A stretch of 64,000 bases of DNA from Caulobacteraceae bacterium (GTDB lineage Bacteria; Pseudomonadota; Alphaproteobacteria; Caulobacterales; Caulobacteraceae), in contig JARLIQ010000061.1 in assembly GCA_031291645.1 (NCBI GenBank), positions 1-64,000 on the forward strand, read 5' to 3'. The notes under the pieces were generated by a model. It saw nothing but the letters and a program-made list of their open reading frames with translations. It was not told the DNA's origin and ran no database searches. Of this stretch, positions 25,855 to 34,404 are shown in pieces (within the stretch, counting starts at the first letter, position 1; every line of letters begins with the position of its first letter). The translations under genes were made by a program, and so were the position numbers.

Positions 25855-26197
25855 GGTTCGCTTCCCCGCACTTGCATGGCCGATGGAGGTCAGCCCCCTA
25901 TACGGGCTCGAAGGTTCCCCGCCATGTCAAGGCGCCGCCGAACGAGCGGGGCCGCCTTTTTCGCCGCCGCGGGCGCCGCGCCGGGCCCGCATGACGGAAC
26001 CGAGCACGATTTCCTCCAGCGTTTTCAATGGATCACTCGACGCCGCCTTAACCCATGCCAGCCCCGCCGGTTCCCGGGCGGGCCTGTCCGGGCCGACCCG
26101 AAGGCGGCGACCCGCGCAACCGCGGGCGGCGCCGGGCCGTTCAGGCTCTGCGCGGCCGTGGACAGAGGCCGCGACGCCAAACGCGGAGGAAGCGACC
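25855..26197. other. Gene-free stretch between GT2 and small membrane gene
   Basis: This 343-base region separates divergent genes. It holds GGAAC (25996-26000) and CGTTTT (from 26020), but with a 19-base spacer, too long for the usual sigma-EcfG promoter. Otherwise I see only GC-rich sequence without a convincing small gene or terminator. Confidence 0.4.
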
Positions 26198-26452
26198 ATG
26201 GCGATCGAAGCACATGTGGACGACCAGGACCTCGCGGTCCACGCGGCCAACTATCACCGCTTCATGCTGGGCTTGAAATGGGTCGGGGTGTGCCTGGCGG
26301 CGCTGCTGCCGTCCCTGATCCTGTGGTTCGCCACGCCGGCGGGGTTCTTCTGGGCCCTGATCGTCGGGGTGGCCATCTTCGCGGTCGGGGCCTACGCCAT
26401 GACCCATGGCCTGGCGCATTCGAGCGAAAGCGACAATCCGCTGAGCCGCTAG
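26198..26452 (+). CDS. Small two-helix membrane protein, COX subunit IV-like
   Basis: An 84-residue protein. A polar N-terminus (HVDDQDLAVHAANYHRFM) is followed by two hydrophobic segments (about residues 27-45 and 49-69) and a polar tail. The short soluble head before GLKW resembles the small aa3-type cytochrome c oxidase subunit IV of alphaproteobacteria, but that subunit usually has one helix and lies near other oxidase genes, absent here. The ATG at 26198 has GGAGGA upstream. The identity is tentative. Confidence 0.6.
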   Translation: MAIEAHVDDQDLAVHAANYHRFMLGLKWVGVCLAALLPSLILWFATPAGFFWALIVGVAIFAVGAYAMTHGLAHSSESDNPLSR

Positions 26453-26471
26453 AGACCTGATTGGGGGACGG

Positions 26472-27146
26472 ATGCCGAGACGGCCGAGCTTCCTGTTCGA
26501 TCTCGACGGGACCCTGGTGGACAGCGTCTACCAGCACGTCCTCGCCTGGCGCGAGGCGCTGGACCAGGAGGGCGTCGCCCTGTCGGTCTGGCGCATCCAC
26601 CGCAAGATCGGCATGAGCGGGGGCCTGTTCACCCACCAGCTGGCGCGCGAGATCGGCGCCGAGGTCGATCCGGCGCGGATGGAGCGCCTGGGCCGGCTGC
26701 ACGCGCAGGCCTATCGGCGGCTGGCCTCGACGGTGCGGCCGCTGCCGGGCGCCCGCGAGCTGTTGGCCGCCCTCTCCGGCGCGGGCGTGCCCTGGGCGAT
26801 CGCGACCAGCGGGCGGATGGAGACCGCCGGTCCGAACCTGCGCGCCCTGGGCGTCGATCCCGAGGCCAGCGTCGTGGTCACCCGCGACGACGTCAGCTAC
26901 GCCAAGCCCGACCCGGACCTGTTCCTGGCGGCGGCCGAGCGGCTGGGCGAGCCGATCGCCCAGGCGGTGGTGGTCGGCGACAGCATCTGGGACATGATCG
27001 CCGCGGCCCGCTGCCCCGCCCTCGGCGTCGGCCTGCTCTCGGGCGGCTACGGCCGCGACGAACTGGAGCGCAGCGGCGCCCTGCGGGTCTATGAGGACCC
27101 GAAGGACCTGCTCGACCACCTGGACGAGGTCGGCGGCCGGCGCTGA
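26472..27146 (+). CDS. HAD-superfamily sugar-phosphatase-like hydrolase
   Basis: A 224-residue HAD subfamily IA protein. Motif I is FLFDLDGTLVDSV, motif II is WAIATSGR, motif III is the Lys in YAKPDPDLFLAAA, and motif IV is VVGDSIWDMIAA. A helical cap domain occupies about residues 17-85. It resembles phosphoglycolate phosphatase and beta-phosphoglucomutase relatives, and dephosphorylates a small phosphorylated metabolite that cannot be named from sequence. It starts 19 bases after the membrane protein gene on the same strand. Confidence 0.85.
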   Translation: MPRRPSFLFDLDGTLVDSVYQHVLAWREALDQEGVALSVWRIHRKIGMSGGLFTHQLAREIGAEVDPARMERLGRLHAQAYRRLASTVRPLPGARELLAALSGAGVPWAIATSGRMETAGPNLRALGVDPEASVVVTRDDVSYAKPDPDLFLAAAERLGEPIAQAVVVGDSIWDMIAAARCPALGVGLLSGGYGRDELERSGALRVYEDPKDLLDHLDEVGGRR

Positions 27147-27157
27147 GCCGCCCCCAG

Positions 27158-28543
27158 CTAGCCCATGGCCGCTTCGACCTCCTCGACGGACTTGGGGATT
27201 GGGGGGCCGAGGATGCGGGCGCCGGTCGCGGTGACCAGGACGTCGTCCTCGATGCGCACGCCGCCGAAGTCGGCGCAGGCGCGGAAGCGGTCGTAGTCGA
27301 TCAGGCGGGCGAAGCGGCCCTCCGCCGCCCAGCGTTCGATCTGTTGGGGGATGAAGTAGACGCCGGGCTCGACGGTGACAGTCATGCCCGCAGCCAGGGG
27401 CTTGGCCAGACGCAGGCTGGAGAGGCCGAACAGGGGGCTGCGGCCGACCTGGCCATCATAGCCCACCAGGTCCTCGCCGAAGCTCTCCATGTCGTGGACG
27501 TCCAGGCCGATCTGATGGCCGAGGCCGCACTGGAAGGCGATGGCGTAGGCGCCCGTCTCCACCACCTCGGCCGGATCGCCGCGGAAGAGGCCGAGCCCGG
27601 CCAGATGCTCGACCAGGACCCTGGCCGCCAGCCGGTGGACGTCCAGGTAGCGTACGCCGGGCGCGATCGCCGCGATGGCCGCGCGCTGGGCGCTCAGCAC
27701 GGCCTCGTAGACCGGTCGCTGGCGCTGGGTGAAGCGGCCGCCGATGGGCAGGGTGCGGGTGATGTCGCTGGCGTAGCCGAGGCCGCTGGAGACGCCGGAA
27801 TCGTTGACCACCAGGTCGCCGGCCTCCAGCCGCAGGTGGTGGTGCGGGTTGTGCAACACCTCGCCGCGCTTGGAGAAGATCGAGGCATAGGCGCACTGCC
27901 AGTCCAGCCGGCGCGCGACCGCCTCCATCTCGCCCACCACCTCCCGCTCGAAGACGCCGGGGCGGGCGACGGCCATGGCGGCGCGGTGCATCTCGCCCGC
28001 GACCGCGCAGGCGCGCTCCATCTCGGCGATCTCCTCCGGCCCCTTGATCTCGCGCAGGGCGAGGACCGCCCGGGCCAGGGCCTCGGACGCGCCCGCGCGG
28101 ACGGCGGCGGGGGGCCGGTCCAGGAGCTCGGCCAGCTGCAGCACCGCCTCCCCGCGATAGGGCGGGAGGTAATGGACGGGCCGGCCCTGGCGGCGCGCGG
28201 CGTCCAGCGCGGGCGCGAGGTCGGCCAGGGTGCGAGTCTTGTCGATCCGGGCCCGCGCCGCGCGCTCGGCCAGCGTGGACGTCGGCCCATGCCAGATGAC
28301 CGCGTCCAGGCCGATGTCGTCGCCGAACAGGACATCCTGGCCCGAGTCGAGGTCGACCAGGCCGACGAGGTCCGGCTCGATCAGGCCGAAGAGATAGCTG
28401 AAGCTGGAATCCTGGACGAACGGATAGGCGTTGGCCGCGAAGTTCATCGGCGAAGGCCGCGCGCCCGGCAGCAACACGAGGCCGCGGTCGAGGCGGCCCC
28501 GAAGCCGCGCCCGGCGATCGGCGTAGACTTGGGGATCGAACAT
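27158..28543 (-). CDS. pepP: Xaa-Pro aminopeptidase (aminopeptidase P)
   Basis: A 461-residue M24B metallopeptidase. The N-terminal creatinase-like domain (VYADRRARLRGRLDRGLVLLPGA, NFAANAYPFVQDSSFSYLFGL) precedes the pita-bread catalytic domain. There the metal ligands appear in VVNDSGVSSGLGYASDITRTLP (two Asp), GLGHQIGLDVHD (His) and MTVTVEPGVYFIP with a late VRIEDDVLVT (two Glu). It removes N-terminal residues preceding proline. The ATG at 28543 (MFDPQVYADRR) fits the family; the frame extends to 28624 without similarity. It lies downstream of a TonB receptor on the same strand, with 88 bases between. Confidence 0.92.
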   Translation of the reverse strand: MFDPQVYADRRARLRGRLDRGLVLLPGARPSPMNFAANAYPFVQDSSFSYLFGLIEPDLVGLVDLDSGQDVLFGDDIGLDAVIWHGPTSTLAERAARARIDKTRTLADLAPALDAARRQGRPVHYLPPYRGEAVLQLAELLDRPPAAVRAGASEALARAVLALREIKGPEEIAEMERACAVAGEMHRAAMAVARPGVFEREVVGEMEAVARRLDWQCAYASIFSKRGEVLHNPHHHLRLEAGDLVVNDSGVSSGLGYASDITRTLPIGGRFTQRQRPVYEAVLSAQRAAIAAIAPGVRYLDVHRLAARVLVEHLAGLGLFRGDPAEVVETGAYAIAFQCGLGHQIGLDVHDMESFGEDLVGYDGQVGRSPLFGLSSLRLAKPLAAGMTVTVEPGVYFIPQQIERWAAEGRFARLIDYDRFRACADFGGVRIEDDVLVTATGARILGPPIPKSVEEVEAAMG

Positions 28544-28631
28544 CACGGCCTTCGCTGGGAGCGCGCGCGGCGAACCGCGGTCGGGTGGGCCGGGCAGCCC
28601 GGCTGCGCGCCGGGCCGCCCGCACCGCAGAG

Positions 28632-30959
28632 CTAGTACTTGTAGCTGACGCTCACCCCCACGGTGCGCGGGGTGGTGATCGCCTCGCGCCGGGTGTCGGG
28701 CAGGTCGGCCGATATCGCCGCGGGCAGGCCGGTTTCGCCGATCACGTCGAACACGTTGTCGACGAACAGGGCCGCTTCCCAGGTCGAGCCGCTGTCGATC
28801 CCGACCTTCAGGTTGGTGATCGTATAGCCCTTGCGCAGGTAGAAGGGGCTGGACCGGTCGTACAGGGCGTGGGAGCTGCTGATATAGCCGACGTCGACCC
28901 GGCCGAAGGCCGAATAGTCGTCGCGCAGCGGCACGGTGTATTCGGCCGAGCCGGAGACGTTCCAGTGCGGCACGTCCAGCAGCGTATCGCCCTTTTGCGC
29001 GCCTGTGCCGGGGATACTGTTGGACAGGGTCGCGTCGGTGTAACCGAAGCCGCCGCTGAGGGTCAGGCGCCGGATCGGACGGAAGGTGGCTTCCAGCTCG
29101 GCGCCCTTGGACACCGCCTTGCCGAAGTTGGCGGTGATGTTGAAGCCGCAGCCCAGCACGATCTGCTGCTGCACCTGGCTCCAATCTATGTAGTAGAGCG
29201 AGCCGTTGACCGTCAACCGGCGGTCGAGCCAGCTAGTCTTGGCCCCGACCTCGTAGTTCCAGAGGGTGTCGGGGTTGTAGCGCACCAGTTCGGTGGCGCT
29301 GAGCCCCAGGGCGGCGAGGTCGGCGCCGCACACGTTCGCCGGCGCCGGATTGTTCGGCCCGCCCGGGCGATAACCCTTCGACGCCGTGGCGTAGACCATG
29401 TGGTCGGGGTCGATCTGCCAGTCGATGCTGAACTTCGGATTGACCCCGCGGTCGGTCGAGCTGTTCGTGACCGACGAGAAGCCGCCGTTAAAGACGCCGT
29501 CGCCCGACTGGTAGAAGCGCTGGTCCACCTCGAAGGCGCGGAAGCCGGCGCGGGCGGTCACGCCATGGCCGAGGGCCAGGGACGCCTCGCCGAAGATCGC
29601 GCTCTCCTGCAGCGTCGCCTTGCGCACCCCGTGATAGAACTGCTCGCCGCCGAACGGCGAGCCGAAGGCGGCGTCGTAGCCGGCCGGGTCGGGGATGGTC
29701 GAAGACAGCGGCGCGAACGTGCGGTGGTAATAGACGCCGCCGATGATCTGGAACGGCCCGCTGAAGCTCGAAGCCGCACGGATTTCCTGGGTGAACTCCT
29801 TGTTGAGGTACACGCCGGTCATCGCGTCCGGATAGACGTAGGTCTGGGGCGGGCTGAAGTAGTAGTAGAGGACCTTGCTGGCGTCCTCTCTCACCTTGAC
29901 CTCACGATCATAGTAGGACGTCGAGGAAACCAGTTCGAACAGCGGGAACTGCTTGTGGATCGCGACGTTGGCGATCATCGAGCGCTGGGTGCTGACCTCG
30001 GAGACGTCGCGGGTCTGGATCAGGTTGTTGCTGTTCAGGCTGCCCGGCGGCACGTCGATCTGGAACGGCGCGCCCAGGCGCATGTACTGGTACATCACCG
30101 ACGGGGTGATCGTGAGGGTCGGGTCCGGCTGGAAGCGCAGCTGCAGCCTGAAGCCCTCGGTGTTCTCGGTGTTGACGTTCTTCTTGACCGGGCTGCCCGG
30201 CTCGGCGGCCAGGATGTTGGTCGGGTCGATCCGGTACTGGTCGATGAAGCCGCCCTGGTAGCGGTAGTAGGCGCTGGCGCGCAGGGCCAGGACGTCCTTG
30301 ACCAGCGGGACGTTGATCAGGACGTTGCCCATGGCGTTGGGCGCGCCGCCGTCGGTCGCCGAGCCGGTGGCCTGAAGCTGCAGGCCGTAGCGGTCGAGCA
30401 CCGGCTGGTTGGTCACGTACTTGATCGTGCCGCCCATCGAGCTGGAGCCATAGAGATCGCCCTGCGGCCCGCGCAGCACCTCGATGCGGCTGATGTCGAA
30501 CACCGACGGGTCGATCAGCCCACGCAAGGCCAGCAGCGAGGCGTTGCTGTCGGCCGCGATGGGGGTGTCGTCCAGATAGTAACCCACCGTCCCGGCCGAT
30601 CCGGCCGTGGAGGAGATGCCGCGGATGATCAAGACGTTCTGGCCCGGACCGGCCGAAGTGACCGCCAGGGACGGCGCGATGCGGGCCACGTCCGACAGGG
30701 ACTGCACGCCCTGGCGCTCCAGCTCCGCGCCGCTGATGGCGGTGACGCTGATCGGCACGTGCTGGACGTTCTCCGACCGCTTCTGGGCGGTGACGATCAC
30801 CTCGTTGACCGCCGTGGCCCCCGGAGCCTCCGCGGCATGTGCCGCCGCGCCGAGCATCGTGGCCGCGCCGAGCGCGGTGGTGGCGAAAAGCGCACGCATG
30901 GCCGTGCTCGCGCGGCGGGCTTCGGCCCGCGCCGCGCCATTCCGATTGAACCCAGCCAT
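28632..30959 (-). CDS. TonB-dependent outer-membrane receptor
   Basis: A 775-residue receptor with an N-terminal signal segment (ALFATTALGAATMLGAAAHAAE). The plug domain begins with the TonB-box-like VNEVIVTAQKR and continues with LSDVARIAPSLAV, VLIIRGISS and IEVLRGPQGDLYGSSSMGGTIKYV. A 22-strand barrel follows, ending in an aromatic residue (VSVSYKY). There is no N-terminal STN domain, so it is not a FecA-type signalling receptor. It imports an unidentified substrate. The divergent promoter region (30960-31107) is AT-rich and contains an inverted repeat. Confidence 0.93.
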   Translation of the reverse strand: MAGFNRNGAARAEARRASTAMRALFATTALGAATMLGAAAHAAEAPGATAVNEVIVTAQKRSENVQHVPISVTAISGAELERQGVQSLSDVARIAPSLAVTSAGPGQNVLIIRGISSTAGSAGTVGYYLDDTPIAADSNASLLALRGLIDPSVFDISRIEVLRGPQGDLYGSSSMGGTIKYVTNQPVLDRYGLQLQATGSATDGGAPNAMGNVLINVPLVKDVLALRASAYYRYQGGFIDQYRIDPTNILAAEPGSPVKKNVNTENTEGFRLQLRFQPDPTLTITPSVMYQYMRLGAPFQIDVPPGSLNSNNLIQTRDVSEVSTQRSMIANVAIHKQFPLFELVSSTSYYDREVKVREDASKVLYYYFSPPQTYVYPDAMTGVYLNKEFTQEIRAASSFSGPFQIIGGVYYHRTFAPLSSTIPDPAGYDAAFGSPFGGEQFYHGVRKATLQESAIFGEASLALGHGVTARAGFRAFEVDQRFYQSGDGVFNGGFSSVTNSSTDRGVNPKFSIDWQIDPDHMVYATASKGYRPGGPNNPAPANVCGADLAALGLSATELVRYNPDTLWNYEVGAKTSWLDRRLTVNGSLYYIDWSQVQQQIVLGCGFNITANFGKAVSKGAELEATFRPIRRLTLSGGFGYTDATLSNSIPGTGAQKGDTLLDVPHWNVSGSAEYTVPLRDDYSAFGRVDVGYISSSHALYDRSSPFYLRKGYTITNLKVGIDSGSTWEAALFVDNVFDVIGETGLPAAISADLPDTRREAITTPRTVGVSVSYKY

Positions 30960-31026
30960 TCTGCACCCCTCATCGTCAGCGCCGCCCCTCGCAGCGTCTT
31001 CACCGTGAACTATTCACGACAAAAAT

Positions 31027-31043
31027 TTTTTGTATATCAAAAA
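31027..31043. promoter_or_regulatory. AT-rich inverted repeat, candidate operator
   Basis: TTTTTG (31027-31032), five bases TATAT, then CAAAAA (31038-31043), a 6-base inverted repeat inside an AT-rich patch between the divergent TonB receptor and SnoaL-like genes. The sequence around it contains TTGTATATCAA, a form common for dimeric repressors. The XRE-cupin regulator at 31596, two genes away, is a possible binder. This is inferred. Confidence 0.4.
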
Positions 31044-31107
31044 TATTAGATGGCTTTACGGGTTCCATCGAATGCGTGTTAACTGCGCAACAGAGCGGGA
31101 GGACGCG

Positions 31108-31596
31108 GTGGCCATCTTTGCCGGACCATGGGGTAAGCGGTTGAAATTGTTTGGCCTGATCGCCCTGACCGTCGCCGCCGGCGGCCTATCCGTCGCGGGC
31201 GCCGCGGCGCGGCCGCAGCCCGGCGGCGACCGTGCGGCCGTCGCCCGGGTGCTGGAGGACAGCGCCGAGGCCTGGTCGGCCGGCGACCTCGACCGGTTCA
31301 TGGGCTGCTATGAGGACAGCGAGGCCACGAGCTACATAAAGGCCGACGGCGTGGTCCGCGGCTACCGCGCGATCCACGACATGTACGCCGCCCGCTTCAC
31401 CGGCGCGTCGGCCATGGGCAAGCTGTTGATGAACATCCTCGATTTCCGCCCGCTCGGCCCCCGTTACGCCCTGGTCACCGGGCGCTTCAGGCTGGAGCGG
31501 CCGCCCGCGGCGGGCGGCGAAGCCTCAGGGATCTTCACCCTGGTGTTCCACAAGTCGGCCGCCGGCTGGCGGATCGTGTCGGACCACACCTCCTGA
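31108..31596 (+). CDS. Secreted SnoaL/NTF2-like protein
   Basis: A protein of about 162 residues. After a signal peptide (LKLFGLIALTVAAGGLSVAGAAA) it has the SnoaL/DUF4440-type fold: VARVLEDSAEAWSAGDLDRFMGCYEDSE, VRGYRAIHDMYAARF and TLVFHKSAAGWRIVSDHTS. The start is a GTG at 31108 with GGGAGGA 7 bases upstream; the frame also has ATG codons at 31030 and 31072. The stop overlaps the next ATG by one base (TGATG), so it is coupled to the XRE-cupin regulator. Such periplasmic NTF2-like proteins often bind small hydrophobic ligands; the ligand is unknown. Confidence 0.75.
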   Translation: MAIFAGPWGKRLKLFGLIALTVAAGGLSVAGAAARPQPGGDRAAVARVLEDSAEAWSAGDLDRFMGCYEDSEATSYIKADGVVRGYRAIHDMYAARFTGASAMGKLLMNILDFRPLGPRYALVTGRFRLERPPAAGGEASGIFTLVFHKSAAGWRIVSDHTS

Positions 31597-32204
31597 TGGC
31601 CCAGCGCCACCCCTCGGCCGCCCTGCGCGAGATGATGGGCGAGACGGCGGCGCCGCCCAAGGCTTCGGGACTAACGGTCGGCTCGGCGATCCGCGACCGC
31701 CGCCGCCGGTTGGGCCTGACGCTCCAGGCCCTGGCCAAGTCGGCGGGCCTGTCCGCGCCCTTCCTGTCCCAACTCGAACGGGGCCTGGCTTCGCCCTCGC
31801 TGGTCTCGCTGACCGGGATCGCGACCGCGCTGGGCGTCGACATCAACTATTTCATCAGCGTGCCCAAGCCGCGCCACGTGGTGCGCCGCGGCGCCGCCCC
31901 GGAGATCATCGAGACCGGCATCCCGGTCGAGTACCACCGGCTGAGCGGCAAGCACGAGGAGCGCAAGATGGAGGCGCTGCTGATAATCGTGCCGGGCAAC
32001 CTGTCGGCCCCCGTCGCCCAGCGCGAGGGCGAAGGCTTCTGGTACGTGCTGGAGGGCGAGCTGCAGGTGACCATGGGCGGCGAATCCTTCGTGCTCGGCC
32101 CGACCGACAGCGCCCATTTCGACCAGCGCCACCCCTACACCATCGCCAACCCCGGCCCGACGCCCGCCCGGATCCTGTGGGTCGGCACGCCGGCCCTGTT
32201 TTGA
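31596..32204 (+). CDS. XRE-family transcriptional regulator with cupin domain
   Basis: A 202-residue regulator. The N-terminal helix-turn-helix (about residues 26-85) reads IRDRRRRLGLTLQALAKSAGLSAPFLSQLERGLASPSL, typical of XRE. The C-terminal cupin (about 115-200) has EGFWYVLEGELQVTMGG and GPTDSAHFDQRHPYTIANPG and should sense a small ligand. It is translationally coupled to the SnoaL-like gene and lies near the divergent TonB receptor, so it may control that pair. Confidence 0.88.
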   Translation: MAQRHPSAALREMMGETAAPPKASGLTVGSAIRDRRRRLGLTLQALAKSAGLSAPFLSQLERGLASPSLVSLTGIATALGVDINYFISVPKPRHVVRRGAAPEIIETGIPVEYHRLSGKHEERKMEALLIIVPGNLSAPVAQREGEGFWYVLEGELQVTMGGESFVLGPTDSAHFDQRHPYTIANPGPTPARILWVGTPALF

Positions 32205-32218
32205 GCGGCGCGGCGGCC

Positions 32219-32764
32219 ATGCCGCCCGTGCGGTCCGCGCCCGTCCTCCGCACGGAACGGCTGGTGCTGGAGGCGCACCGGACGGACGACCTCGCGGACT
32301 GCACGGCCATGTGGTCCGACCCCCAGGTGGTCCGCTACGTCGGCGGAACGCCCGCGGGCGCCGAGGAGGTCTGGGCCCGGATGCTGCGCTACGCCGGCCT
32401 CTGGGCGGTGCTGGGGTACGGCTTCTGGGCGGTGCGCGAGAAGGACACCGGTCGCTTCGTCGGCGAGGTTGGCCTGGCCGATTTCCGGCGCGACCTGACC
32501 CCGCCGCTCGGCCCGGTTCCCGAGGTCGGCTGGGCGCTCGCCCCCTGGGCGCACGGCCAGGGCTTGGCGACCGAGGCGGTGCGGGCGGCCCTCGGCTGGG
32601 GCGATGAGGCGCTCGAGGCGCCAGCCACCGCCTGCCTGATCGACCCGCACAACGCCGCCTCGATCCGGGTGGCGGAGAAATGCGGCTTCAGGCTGCGGAC
32701 CGAAGCCCTCTACCGGGGCCACGCGACCCTGGTGTTCGGCCGCATGCCCTCGCGGGGCGATTGA
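32219..32764 (+). CDS. GNAT-family N-acetyltransferase (RimJ/RimL-like)
   Basis: A 181-residue acetyltransferase beginning LRTERLVLEAHRTDDLADCTAMWSDPQVVRYVGG. The acetyl-CoA binding region is in EVGWALAPWAHGQGLATEAVRAAL and NAASIRVAEKCGFR. It resembles the RimJ/RimL-type GNAT proteins that acetylate amino groups of small molecules or protein N-termini. ATG at 32219 is chosen; a TTG at 32201 directly at the end of the regulator gene is an alternative. Substrate unknown. Confidence 0.85.
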   Translation: MPPVRSAPVLRTERLVLEAHRTDDLADCTAMWSDPQVVRYVGGTPAGAEEVWARMLRYAGLWAVLGYGFWAVREKDTGRFVGEVGLADFRRDLTPPLGPVPEVGWALAPWAHGQGLATEAVRAALGWGDEALEAPATACLIDPHNAASIRVAEKCGFRLRTEALYRGHATLVFGRMPSRGD

Positions 32765-32846
32765 AGCCGTGCGTTTGATCCGGCGCAAGGCCGGGCGCGG
32801 CGGCGGCGGGCAAGCTCGCCGCTCAACACGAACGGAGGATATGTCC

Positions 32847-33080
32847 ATGATGAGATTTGCAGCCGTGCTGCTGGCCGCAGGCGCGCTCGCCGCCGCCAGT
32901 CCGGCGCTTGCCCAGCCCGGGCCCGGCGGTCCCGACCACCAGGCCCCGCCCCCGCAGGACGGGCCGCGCGGCGGGCCGCAACATCAGGGCGACGGATACC
33001 GCGGCCCGCACCGGGACCGTCACCACCATCGGCGCGTCTGCTATTGGCGCCACCACCACCGGGTCTGCTACTGGCGTTGA
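32847..33080 (+). CDS. Small secreted His/Arg-rich protein with RVCYWR repeats
   Basis: A 77-residue protein with a clear signal peptide (MMRFAAVLLAAGALAAASPALAQ). The mature 54 residues are Pro, Gly, Gln and His-rich, ending in a duplicated unit, HRRVCYWRHHHRVCYWR. Two Cys and nine His in the last 23 residues could bind metal or form disulfides. GGAGG lies 8 bases before the ATG at 32847; the ATG at 32841 is too close to it. I do not recognise a family. Function unknown. Confidence 0.65.
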   Translation: MMRFAAVLLAAGALAAASPALAQPGPGGPDHQAPPPQDGPRGGPQHQGDGYRGPHRDRHHHRRVCYWRHHHRVCYWR

Positions 33081-33152
33081 GTTCGAGCCGCGGCGGCGGG
33101 CGACCGCCGCCGCGCCCCGACTTCCAACCTCCAGCCCCAGGCCCGCGGGCGG

Positions 33153-33464
33153 TCAACGGCAGACCCGCACGGGCTGATACACGTACTCGCCATACCAGGT
33201 GTAGTGGCCGCGGCTCTCGACGTAGCAGCGCGGGGCGTAGCTCCAGCCATAGCCGTACCCGTAGGCCGGCGCGCCCCAGCCGCCGCGCTCGCGCGCCTCG
33301 TGCTCGCGCCACTCATGCTCGCGCCAGCCGTCCCCGCCGCCCCGCCAGCCGTCGTGATAGCCGCCATGATCGCCGCCGCCCCAATAGGGGTCGGCGAAGG
33401 CGGCCGCGGGCGCCGCGAGCGAGACCAGGGCCGCGCCGGCGATCAGTATCGATTTCATGCTCAT
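33153..33464 (-). CDS. Small secreted Gly/Tyr/His-rich protein
   Basis: A 103-residue protein with a signal peptide (MSMKSILIAGAALVSLAAPAAAFA). The mature part has acidic and aromatic repeats (WREHEWREHEARE), then YGYGYGWSYAPRCYVESRGHYTWYGEYVYQPVRVC with two Cys that may pair. AAGGAG lies 6 bases before the ATG. This type of short periplasmic protein is common in Caulobacterales, without known function. It is convergent with the gene at 32847, which also ends in a Cys/Arg-rich segment. Confidence 0.7.
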   Translation of the reverse strand: MSMKSILIAGAALVSLAAPAAAFADPYWGGGDHGGYHDGWRGGGDGWREHEWREHEARERGGWGAPAYGYGYGWSYAPRCYVESRGHYTWYGEYVYQPVRVCR

Positions 33465-33574
33465 TGTTCGCTCCTTTCGGCCCGAAGAGCCGGTCGCCGC
33501 CGGTCATCCGACGACAGGAGCAAGCATGGCGCGGCGCAGCTGAACCCGACTGCGCCGCCCCGTTTATCGCCCGT

Positions 33575-34201
33575 TCAGCGGTGGTCCCAGCCGTGGCGGC
33601 GCTCGTAGCCGTACCAGTAGCGGTGATAGGGATAGGGCCGGTAGCCCCAGCGGCCGTCGCTCCAGATCCACGGCCGGTAGCCCGGCGGGGCGACGTAGAC
33701 GAAGCCACCGCCGAACATCGGCGGGCTGAACGGCGGGGCGCCGGAACGCACGACGTAGCCGGGCGGGCAGCCCGGGCTGGTCGAGCTGGCGCCGATCGCG
33801 CTGCCGGCGATGGCGCCGGCCATGCCGCCGACGACCGCGCCGGCCCCCCGGTCATGGCGGCCGGCGACGCTCGATCCCAGGATGGCGCCCAGCACCCCGC
33901 CGATGACGGCGCCGGCGGCGCGGTTGTTCTCCCGCTGGTCCACGCAGCTTTCCATCGCCCAGCGCTCGGCCGCCCGGGCGTAGCGCTCGTCCTCGGCGCG
34001 CGCCGCCGGCGAGGCGTCGTAGCGGCCGCTCCGGGCGTCGTAGCCCTCGGGCGGCGCCACATTGGTGTCCCCATAGGCGTAGCCCGGCGCATAGCCGGGC
34101 GGCTGGGCCGGATAGGGCTGGGCCTGAACGGGACCCGAGACCGTCGCCGCCGTCGCCAGCACCGCCACGGCCAATCCCGCCCCTCGCGCCATTGCTCGCA
34201 T
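33575..34201 (-). CDS. Glycine-zipper envelope protein
   Basis: A 208-residue protein with a signal peptide (GLAVAVLATAATVSGPVQAQ). A Pro/Tyr-rich stretch is followed by a two-part glycine zipper (about residues 95-140: AAGAVIGGVLGAILGSSVAG, then GAGAVVGGMAGAIAGSAIGAS) typical of outer-membrane-associated glycine-zipper proteins. The C-terminus is rich in Pro, Tyr, Trp and Arg (YRPWIWSDGRWGYRPYPYHRYW). GGAG lies 6 bases before the ATG at 34201. A single Cys pair (SCVDQ, GCPPG) flanks the zipper. Probably an envelope-stability protein; exact role unknown. Confidence 0.75.
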   Translation of the reverse strand: MRAMARGAGLAVAVLATAATVSGPVQAQPYPAQPPGYAPGYAYGDTNVAPPEGYDARSGRYDASPAARAEDERYARAAERWAMESCVDQRENNRAAGAVIGGVLGAILGSSVAGRHDRGAGAVVGGMAGAIAGSAIGASSTSPGCPPGYVVRSGAPPFSPPMFGGGFVYVAPPGYRPWIWSDGRWGYRPYPYHRYWYGYERRHGWDHR

Positions 34202-34404
34202 CGCTGTCTCCATCGAACCACGCGTCACGCGGCGAAGGCTGCGCGGCGTCCATGCGCCGGACCGTCGCGCGATCGGCCGAGGCGGGCCTTGCGGGAGATC
34301 AACGGCCGGACCGGCCACGTGTTGCGGAACCGGCGACTTCGCGGCCCGGCTCACGCTATCATCCTGGCGAGCCGGCGAAGTCCGGCGCTCAAGGGGAGGA
34401 ACGG

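Noticed and set aside
25996-26023. GGAAC followed by CGTT before the small membrane gene at 26198
   Set aside because: The spacer is 19 bases, outside the 16-17 seen at the other sites, and the gene is 175 bases away.
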